Shown: in pieces, positions 1-7,800 of the stretch
How the letters are laid out: every line of letters begins with the position of its first letter
Numbering within the stretch: the stretch's first letter is position 1
Assembly (NCBI GenBank): GCA_964592095.1
Contig: CAZQER010000019.1
Coordinates: forward strand, 1 to 21,390
Source: EX4484-2 sp964592095
GTDB lineage: Archaea; Altiarchaeota; Altiarchaeia; IMC4; QMZM01
Direction: 5' to 3'
DNA: 21,390 bases
Position numbers and translations under genes: made by a program
Notes under the pieces: model-generated
What the model was told of the DNA's origin: nothing
The model's database searches: none
The model's input: only the letters and a program-made list of their open reading frames with translations

Positions 1-413
1 TTTAATTTCTGAATCATACCATCATAAATTCCTTGAAGTTCTTGATTGTATTTGTTTTTAAAGTAATATTTTGGTAGTAGTTGGTTCTTGATTTGATTAT
101 ATAGAGAATCATCTCTGATGTTGTTTATCTCCAGAACATATTTAAACATTTCGGGAATATCCTCCGCCAATAGATATCCATGAGCGTAACCTCTTTCATA
201 ATGTGTTCCCCAGAGATTTAATATCCTTTGGATATCCCCATGATAATTTTTAACCTCTTCCAGTATTCCATGATCAGTGCATTCTATTATAGTTCTCTCT
301 TTAATATCCCTTTGGTCATATGCTGACACATTGTACAAACTCAGGAGAATTGAAATTAATGAAATTAATGAAATTAACATTTCCCTGTTGTTTTTATTTT
401 CTACAGACCTCAT
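1..413 (-). CDS. Secreted C45 / phospholipase B-like Ntn-hydrolase, N-terminal part (runs off the window)
   Basis: An open frame starts at the ATG at 413-411 and continues without a stop to the window edge, giving 137 residues. Residues 1-31 form a signal peptide: a charged N-terminus, a hydrophobic LIS-repeat core and a VSA-like cleavage site. Around residues 67-86 is a GTHYERGYAHGYLLAEDI-type stretch, and residues 125-132 read ELQGIYDG. Both resemble the N-terminal (G-x-x-YE-x-G-x-x-x-G-x-LL, then E-L-x-G-I-x-D-G) conserved motifs of C45 acyltransferase-like and phospholipase B-like enzymes, which self-cleave to expose an N-terminal cysteine and hydrolyse amides or esters. That catalytic cysteine would lie beyond the window and cannot be seen. 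The gene lies 13 bases after the 358-residue membrane protein and looks like the sixth gene of the operon. Family assignment is from motif memory; the substrate is unknown. Confidence 0.55.
   Translation of the reverse strand, partial: MRSVENKNNREMLISLISLISILLSLYNVSAYDQRDIKERTIIECTDHGILEEVKNYHGDIQRILNLWGTHYERGYAHGYLLAEDIPEMFKYVLEINNIRDDSLYNQIKNQLLPKYYFKNKYNQELQGIYDGMIQKL
351..377 (-). repeat. Three perfect tandem copies of a 9-bp unit inside a signal peptide
   Basis: The plus strand reads TGAAATTAA three times in a row. On the coding (minus) strand this gives Leu-Ile-Ser three times, residues 13-21 of the C45-like protein, exactly the hydrophobic core of its signal peptide. Unit gain or loss would keep the frame and change core length by three residues. 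Confidence 0.9.
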
Positions 414-426
414 TTTATATTGATTT

Positions 427-1503
427 TTAATAATTTTCTGGAGGTTTTATTACCACCTCTTCTTCTACAAATGCTTCCCTTTCCATTGTGGTCTCACCAA
501 AGACTACTGCACCCGTGCTTAACGGTGCTGCTTGAACTATCTCAAATGTCAATATACCAAACCCCAACCAGTTCATAACACCCAATATCATAAATGGAGA
601 TGCTATTATGAAAACAATGGATGTTATATAGATGTATTGTTCTGGAATCTGCTCTGCCACCGAGGGTAATGTGGCTATTGATATTGAAACAACTATTAAG
701 CCAACTGCCCAACCAATTTGCATGAATGTCCATATAATCGTCTGTTCAATAATTGTTTTACCCATGTGTCTTGTTATATCCCATGAATAGAGCAGGATTG
801 TAACGGGCAGTAATACGGCCAGTATTCCCACCATGATATATCTGATCACAAGTATTATGTATAGCATCATTAACAGAGATGTATCAAATAAAAAGATATC
901 CATGCCTCCATATCTATGGATAATAGTTAACCACTTGAACATACTCCAGAATTTCCCCATACCTGCCTTAAATGAACCCAATGCCAAATCTATATCTGCA
1001 AGATTCATTATCTGCTTTGTCAATGTTCCTGATATGTAGAACATCAGTTTGACTATTAAGGGTGATATTGATATAAGAACCAAACCAATAATTAATTTTC
1101 CAAACCAGAATTTTGCCTTTGCCCTGTTTTTTGGAGACTGAGATACAAAGATTATATAAAAACCCGTCAGTATTATGGCAAGTGTATAGAACGGCTGTAA
1201 TAGATTTATAAAGAAACCCATAAAGTGCTTTATGCTCCATATTGGAGGATTTGCCGAAATGATGGATGGCATATTATCAAACACACTCATATAAAACTTA
1301 TGTATCAATAATGCTGACCATATTATAACACCCTTCCTACCAAGCTTTACAATTTCATCAAGGGCTACAGGTGCAATACCTCCGGAAATAAACCCCCCTC
1401 CACTTGGTCCACTGTCTCCAAATACGGATATTGTAAATTCTATAATTACCATTACTACAATCATTATTATGCAAGGTATCCAAATGCTTCTTTTTATTTC
1501 CAT
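427..1503 (-). CDS. Polytopic membrane protein, paralog D of a four-member family (VirB6/TrbL-like topology)
   Basis: The product has 358 residues. A signal-anchor-like segment lies at about 8-26, followed by hydrophobic segments near 93-120, 136-158, 207-240, 252-278 and 291-320. It shares with the three upstream genes an NP at 85-86, the motif SPKNRAKAK at 123-131 between two membrane segments (a likely cytoplasmic loop), and EQTIIWTFMQ at 253-262. Unlike the other three it does not end in an FLP-type tail; it has a charged tail after the last helix with a run of Glu (EEEVV). ATG start, five bases after the previous stop. The polytopic layout with a small basic SP-R-AK loop recalls VirB6/TrbL/CedA-type channel components of DNA transfer systems. 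That is inference from topology, not a recognised family match. Confidence 0.85.
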   Translation of the reverse strand: MEIKRSIWIPCIIMIVVMVIIEFTISVFGDSGPSGGGFISGGIAPVALDEIVKLGRKGVIIWSALLIHKFYMSVFDNMPSIISANPPIWSIKHFMGFFINLLQPFYTLAIILTGFYIIFVSQSPKNRAKAKFWFGKLIIGLVLISISPLIVKLMFYISGTLTKQIMNLADIDLALGSFKAGMGKFWSMFKWLTIIHRYGGMDIFLFDTSLLMMLYIILVIRYIMVGILAVLLPVTILLYSWDITRHMGKTIIEQTIIWTFMQIGWAVGLIVVSISIATLPSVAEQIPEQYIYITSIVFIIASPFMILGVMNWLGFGILTFEIVQAAPLSTGAVVFGETTMEREAFVEEEVVIKPPENY

Positions 1504-1508
1504 TTTAT

Positions 1509-2714
1509 TTACGGTAAAAAGTCATGGAGCATATGTGACCAAACCAATGGGAATATTATTAACATGGCATATATTATAATCCCCAATACAAAATCTACTA
1601 TGCTCAATGTTGCGGGCATTGCTTTGTAGAATGAATGCAACCCCAATTCTACAACACCATAACCCAAGGCACCACCTATAAGACCGGAGATGATTATCCC
1701 TAGGGTTCCAAACCATGAACCAATTGATATAAAAGGTGCGGCCACAGCACCAGCACCCACTATATCATACATCGCTCTGAGATTTGTAAACGATATCCTA
1801 GCATTATTTACAAAATATTCCTCAATTGTTATACCTATACCAGTAAATACAACTATTATTAGAGCGATGAATATCTGCAGGAATGTCCAGACGATCATCT
1901 GTTCTAACATTCTCTTACCTATACCTCTAAACCATGGAATGCTATAAAGAAAAACGGATAATGGAAAGATTGCCACAAGTAATGTAACAAGAATGTATCT
2001 TAAGGCTATTACCATGTATGGTATGAAAGCCATTGCAAATAGTAACATAAGATAGGGCAAACCTATATCCGTATGACCAACATTTGCAAGTGCATACATC
2101 CAGAAAACATTATGAACCGCACCAAACAGAACCTTCTTTATCTCAACCAGACTTATTAAACTGAATACAGATTCAGTTATTTCCTTGGAGATATTTAACA
2201 TGAAATTTGTTATCGGTATTGACAAGGAAATGATAACCATTGAGATTAACAATCTTATTAATGCAGTCTTTGCTTTTGACCTCGCAGATGGCGATATCGG
2301 CATAAACAGGAGATAAAAACCTATAATCATTATAAAAAGTGAATATGCGGGTTGTAGTATCCTTATTAGAAGTCCCATGAAAGTGAAGATATCTTGTTTG
2401 TATGGTGATGGATTCGATAGGATTGCTACATAGAAATTATTTGGAAATGACTCCGCATATTTTGGAAGAAACCCCCCATAGATTATTTTATATACCAATA
2501 TCACCCTTGAAAAATATGCAATGCCCTCTTCAATAAATGTATCACTACCAAGTTTCTTTCCTATTGCTGTTAGTCCACCCTTCAGAGCATTGTATTTCTT
2601 TTTGAACCAGTCTAATCGTCCTGCAGATACATCTATTGATAGTGTTAGCAATAGGAATATTATAAGCAATACCATTATCTCTTTTCTATTTATTACGGAT
2701 TTTCTGGACATCAT
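1509..2714 (-). CDS. Polytopic membrane protein, paralog C of a four-member family
   Basis: The product has 401 residues with a signal-like segment at about 12-31 and hydrophobic segments near 111-138, 151-173, 218-256, 272-296 and 316-355, plus a further one near 370-392 that its siblings lack. The family motifs are NP at 101-102, SPSARSKAK at 141-149 and EQMIVWTFLQ at 271-280. The last residues are DFLP, matching the tails of paralogs A and B. Two ATG codons stand in tandem at 2714 and 2711; the first is used here, but either is possible. The gap to the preceding stop is six bases, which fits one polycistronic mRNA. Function unknown; likely part of the same membrane complex as its neighbours. 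Confidence 0.85.
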   Translation of the reverse strand: MMSRKSVINRKEIMVLLIIFLLLTLSIDVSAGRLDWFKKKYNALKGGLTAIGKKLGSDTFIEEGIAYFSRVILVYKIIYGGFLPKYAESFPNNFYVAILSNPSPYKQDIFTFMGLLIRILQPAYSLFIMIIGFYLLFMPISPSARSKAKTALIRLLISMVIISLSIPITNFMLNISKEITESVFSLISLVEIKKVLFGAVHNVFWMYALANVGHTDIGLPYLMLLFAMAFIPYMVIALRYILVTLLVAIFPLSVFLYSIPWFRGIGKRMLEQMIVWTFLQIFIALIIVVFTGIGITIEEYFVNNARISFTNLRAMYDIVGAGAVAAPFISIGSWFGTLGIIISGLIGGALGYGVVELGLHSFYKAMPATLSIVDFVLGIIIYAMLIIFPLVWSHMLHDFLP

Positions 2715-2720
2715 TTTGTT

Positions 2721-3671
2721 TCATGGCAAAAAGTTTCTGAACCATACGAGCATTACTGCCGGTGCAAGACCCAGTCCTATTACACCAACAATCATGAGGA
2801 TATCAATACCATAACCCATAAATATCTGAATGTCCATAAAGCCGTGAGGTTTTGAAATCATACATACCGTTGCTGTTGCTATTATCAATGCATTGAATAC
2901 CTGCAGGAACGACCATAGTATTGTCTGCTCCAATATATTCCTTCCTATGTTTTTTGTAAAATTGAATGAATAGAGGAATATGGCTACCGGGAAGAATATT
3001 ATCCAGAGAATCAATACCAGATATCTCAATATAAGTATTATATAAATGCCCCACACAGTAAGAAACATTGGCAGGAATGTATAGTAACCGAATTCTATGT
3101 TAATTAATGCAGCAACTTTATGGGCAAGTTTCAGTTTGTCTATTACGGCATTAAACGCAAATTTAAAATACTCCACATTACTCTGAGTAAGAATTGATTC
3201 AGCTATATTCTTTGTCAAAAAGAACAGGATTTTTAATATATAAGGGGTAAGTGATATTAATGTTAGTGATATTATTAGTTTTAGGATGGTTGATTTTGCC
3301 TTTGTCCTTCCTGATGGTGATGAAGAGAGAAGTATCAAATAAAATCCAGTTATAACAATTGCAAGTATGTAGAAAGGTTGTAGAAGTGATACAAAAAATC
3401 TTATAACATCCAGTATTATTGGGTTATTTGGTGGTGGATTCATAAGTATGAATGTCTCAAGATTATTTGTTAATATATAAAGATATTCGGTTGCATAATC
3501 TGCAGCAATCAATGAATACAAAATTCTCTTAATTAGGTGAACGCTAAATTTGGGAAATTTACTCTTGAATATCTCTGCCGGTGTCTTGTGTGCTCCCCCA
3601 GTAGTATTTATTATCAGTATTCCTGCTATACCCAATATTAATATTACCGTTAAATACCGTTTTATTTTCAT
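2721..3671 (-). CDS. Polytopic membrane protein, paralog B of a four-member family (shortest copy)
   Basis: The product has 316 residues, the compact form of the family. A signal-anchor lies at about 6-22, with hydrophobic segments near 88-115, 127-151, 199-235, 249-272 and 284-310. The shared motifs are NP at 78-79, SPSGRTKAK at 118-126, RY at 216-217 and EQTILWSFLQ at 248-257. It ends in FRNFLP. The stop codon is TGA, so TGA is not reassigned here. The start ATG lies two bases after the stop of paralog A, implying translational coupling. It shows the minimal core, so it is the best copy for defining the family. Role unknown. Confidence 0.87.
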   Translation of the reverse strand: MKIKRYLTVILILGIAGILIINTTGGAHKTPAEIFKSKFPKFSVHLIKRILYSLIAADYATEYLYILTNNLETFILMNPPPNNPIILDVIRFFVSLLQPFYILAIVITGFYLILLSSSPSGRTKAKSTILKLIISLTLISLTPYILKILFFLTKNIAESILTQSNVEYFKFAFNAVIDKLKLAHKVAALINIEFGYYTFLPMFLTVWGIYIILILRYLVLILWIIFFPVAIFLYSFNFTKNIGRNILEQTILWSFLQVFNALIIATATVCMISKPHGFMDIQIFMGYGIDILMIVGVIGLGLAPAVMLVWFRNFLP

Positions 3672-3673
3672 TC

Positions 3674-4885
3674 TTACGGGGGTAATAATTTCTGGAAAAA
3701 TGTGAACATTATTATTGGTCCCAAAAACAAAAGGAAAACACCACTCAATGTGAATATACTTATGAAGAATGGATTTTCTCCACCACTACTTCCTCCACCA
3801 ATACTATGTCCCAAATAATTCTCAATTACATTTAGATTGAGACCAATGCCGTAATTATTGTAGATATCCTGAGGGGCAACAGTTATACCTATTGCAAATA
3901 CAATTATTATTATGGCATAGAATACCTGTAAAAAACTCCATAAAAGTGTCTGCTCCAACATCGTCCTGCCAATACCCTTTGTAAACTCAAACGATGAAAA
4001 GAATATTGTGAATGGTAGCAATATAGCCCATAATATCAACATAAAATACCTAAATGCAATGAGACCGTAGATACCAATGATTAGCAATACAATAAAGAGA
4101 AGGGGTGGAGCAGTCCATACCGTTTCTATTTCAACCCATTCATTATGATGAAACCACTCCCCAAATTTCTCCAATTCATGAAATGGTGATGTCTCAAGAA
4201 AAGCACCACCGCCAAGGATTAGATTTGGCGTATTTCCAAGTATAATAATATTTCTCATTTTATATAGCGCCGATGTAAATTCCTCCGTGGCTATCTTTAC
4301 ATAACCTCTTGGTGATTCTGGGTCGCCAAGTATTTCCTTGGTTATCTGCTGAGTGAATGTAAGTAGAGTAATCATCAGATATGGCGACATAGAAACAAGA
4401 ACCATACTTATTATAAGTTTGCCAAACAGGGATTTTGCCCTTGCCCTTCCAAGTGGTGATGCGGGCATGAATAGTATATATAAACCAGTTACTATTATTG
4501 CAAGTATGTATAATGGATACAGAATACTAACAAAGTATCTTATGAGATTATATGTGACTGATGTATGGATATTTGGATTTTTCAATATATAATCAACAAA
4601 ATGTTTATTTATATCTTCTGCGATATTGTTTGTGCCATACCAGACAAAAAGTGAAAAATATACTCTTTGTGCAAATTCAAAATTCTCCTTTGTAAATAAC
4701 TTGAGGAAAAATGATCCAAGTTTACTTTTCTCTAATTTTCCAAGAACGCCCCCTGCCATGCGTACTGCTTCATGTTCTCTTGAAACTGCTGTATGTGTTA
4801 GATTTATAAATAAAAATAAAAGGATTATTACTGTTGTAATGATTTTTCTTTTTCTATTTCCTTTTTTATTATTTGAGTTTGCCAT
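3674..4885 (-). CDS. Polytopic membrane protein, paralog A of a four-member family, with a 38-residue loop insertion
   Basis: The open frame extends upstream to 5041, but that extension lies inside the preceding gene. The ATG at 4885 is preferred because it overlaps the preceding stop as TAATG, has AGGAGA just upstream (4888-4893), and is followed by a basic N-terminus and hydrophobic segment (about 14-34) of signal-peptide type. This gives 403 residues. Family motifs are NP at 103-104, SPLGRARAK at 143-151, RY at 279-280 and EQTLLWSFLQ at 311-320. The stretch between SP and EQ is 38 residues longer than in the other three copies. The extra sequence, about 186-256, is polar with several His, Glu and Trp and probably faces outside. 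The tail is FFQKLLPP. It follows the giant surface protein directly and is coupled to it. Confidence 0.85.
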   Translation of the reverse strand: MANSNNKKGNRKRKIITTVIILLFLFINLTHTAVSREHEAVRMAGGVLGKLEKSKLGSFFLKLFTKENFEFAQRVYFSLFVWYGTNNIAEDINKHFVDYILKNPNIHTSVTYNLIRYFVSILYPLYILAIIVTGLYILFMPASPLGRARAKSLFGKLIISMVLVSMSPYLMITLLTFTQQITKEILGDPESPRGYVKIATEEFTSALYKMRNIIILGNTPNLILGGGAFLETSPFHELEKFGEWFHHNEWVEIETVWTAPPLLFIVLLIIGIYGLIAFRYFMLILWAILLPFTIFFSSFEFTKGIGRTMLEQTLLWSFLQVFYAIIIIVFAIGITVAPQDIYNNYGIGLNLNVIENYLGHSIGGGSSGGENPFFISIFTLSGVFLLFLGPIIMFTFFQKLLPP

Positions 4886-7800
4886 TATCTCCTGCCTTTT
4901 AAATCCTCTATCCAACTTTTGATTTCCATTCTGCTTGTGCCAAGGAATCTGTATGAAAATACTGCAAATATTAGTATCAACAACAGAGTTATAATCTCTG
5001 GTGATAATAATGTTGTTTTGATTGTAACGACATTTATGCATATTCTTTTTTCATTACTGAAAGCGGTCGGATCATTACTACCATAATACTTCATCCTCAA
5101 ACAGACAAAATCGTTTGGTTTTATTGTGAATTCTGCCTTTCCATTTTCATCTGTTATCACATAATATTCACCTGTATCGTCATCATAAACCAAACCCGTT
5201 GGGTTTAATGTAGAAATATCAATCTCATCACTTGATATATAAATTTTTGCCTCGGGCTCGCCCCTTCCCTTGTCAATATTAAACAGGGTTAACATTATCT
5301 TTACATTGCTTCCTGGGAGTATTACCTTGTTGTATGGCTCTACGCTATATGTCAAATCCATGGCGTCCCTTATTTTGAATATATCTGCATCCTTCAATGG
5401 TATGGTATAATTCCCAAAGAAGGTATAAACAGTAAGGTTACCATTTTCAAACTCATCTCTTGAAACAATATCATATAACTCCAAACCACTATAAACATCC
5501 ATATACGGCTCCTCGTATGTTCTAAAGTAGATTGTATAGTAATTCCATACCCCGTCATTTTCCTTATGAGTGCCATTTTCAAGTTTAGTCACTATTAATC
5601 TGTTTAATCCACCAGTTGTTTTTGTGGGAGGCAGGTCCATCAATTCCATACCGCTTAGTTCATAATTGTAGAATTTAACAAAATCATAATACTTACCAAC
5701 ATTAACATTATCTATCAGAACATCAAATCCCGTTTTATACTCTTCAATAAGCCCTGTTTCTGGATTAGTCCATATTTTTGTAGATTCCTCTGAACTCAAT
5801 TTGATCTCTGTAATATTATCAAATGGTATCTCGTTGCACCATAAATGCCAATCTCTATATCTGCAACACTCCTCATTATTGCATTTTGCAATTGTATATT
5901 TAACTGAATCGCTCGTCGAGAATATATTTATTGTTAATTTCCCTTCATAAGACTTTCCAAGCGATGCAAGTGATGCACTATATGATGTGGTAAGTAATCC
6001 ATACTCCAAGCATATATAGTTCCTTTCGTCATTATCCTTAAACCTATGATATACCTCCAATGGTATTTTCTGTTTCACAGTTGCGCCCTTAGATATTTTT
6101 AATGCATATCCATTTCTACCCATCCATACAACCTCTGCATTACCATCTTCAACCTCCCATGGTCCTAATTTGTTTCTATCTTCTGGTTCAAAACCCATCT
6201 CAAAATCACCATTGACTATTATACTACCCTCCTCCTCATGAAAGTTTCTCTTTGATTTACATGGGTTCTCATGGCAATCATTTGGTGTGCATACGCAATC
6301 ATCTCTCCAGTAGAAATATGGCTTGAGATAACACTTCATATACAGTTCATCATCCTTGAACTTATTATAACAATAAACCCTGTCGTGGTTAAATTCACAC
6401 TCCGAGAGTTTTATCTCTTCCAGGTATTTATCACATAGTGATTTTATCACATGTATATCCCCTTGGGTAATATCTTTTTTGCATTTATCGGTATCCATAT
6501 CCGGATAGAAATGTTCACATAAAATATCTTCTATATCATCATCATATTCAACCTCACTTTTTTTCATACATAACGGTTTTGTTATATCATCGGGAGAACA
6601 TACACATTCTGGTGGAACTGGACATATCTTCCTGCATTGCTCGGGAAAGTAGAATTCATTACTATCGTATCCATACTTATCTTCAATGGTATAGTTTATT
6701 CTGTTTGGACCCGGGCTTGATTTCTTTTTCCATAATTCATGTATAACCGGACTAAGTAATTTGTGATAATCTATCTGGGAATCCGCAGCAACCATTGTCA
6801 TACCCCTAAAGAAATCTGGCGATATTGATAGATTCACAAAACCCTTTGTTGCTATTATATTACCCTCCTTGTATCTTGTTGCATCAAATGTTAATCTATA
6901 TCTTATCCTTTTATCATCAGTTCCATTGCTGTATTTCCAATTATCCTTCTCTACATTTTCTATTGTATATTTATCTGATATCCATGGTGTTTCAATCTCT
7001 CTATAGTATGTCTTTATCTCCTCCCTAAATTCAGAGCATCCAATGCAACCGAAAATAGAACATCCCTTACAAACAACCTTTTCGCTTACCCCACCACAAT
7101 GTTCCTTGCTATGATAACCTCTCTTTTCACCGGCCAGACAAAATTTATATACACCTGGATTACAACAACAACTGCAACTTAATCTATCACATGCTAAGTA
7201 GAATTTATCTTCCCTCAATCCAGTTCTATATTTATGATTTACATTTATATCCAGTTTCTTGGCATCACCCTTTAATTCAAAATTGAAATCTATATCGGAG
7301 TCTATTGTAAGTCTGGTCCATCTGCCCATTGTTGTTTTATAGTATCTTGTTATAGTGTATGTATCTCCTTTCTTCTCCAAATAAGCACATGTCACATCAA
7401 ATGGCACATTACCGGTATCAATTATCTTTATCTTGTATGTCTTTATTTTCTTTGGTTTTGGAAGTGGCATTGTTTCATCTATATCATATTCAATCTCCCA
7501 TATATTATCTGCTATTTTTTTTACCTTCAATCCCCTTACACCCTCTAAATCCCCTTCTAGAAGACCCCTCACCTTTGAGTGGGGTATCTTGAATGTTGTA
7601 ATCCCCTTAAGACCACCCTCAAGTATCCATTTGGTCTTACATTCTGGTCCAGGTGCTATCCGTTTCCTTTCTTCAGGTGTTTTCTTCATACCTGAATTGC
7701 AATCATCACATGGCCGATGAGATATGCAATCACTCCATTCACGGGTATAGAATATAACCTGATACTTTTCAAAACCTCCCGTTCCGAATCCCGCATTCTT

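Noticed and set aside
4886..5041. Upstream extension of the paralog A open frame by 52 codons to an ATG at 5041
   Set aside because: It lies wholly within the C-terminal coding region of the giant protein in another frame, lacks family sequence, and the TAATG overlap with AGGAGA gives a better start at 4885.
7433..7720. 95-residue plus-strand open frame within the giant surface protein gene
   Set aside because: Low-complexity Ser/Pro/Leu composition is typical of antisense frames, and the minus-strand gene is continuous across it.
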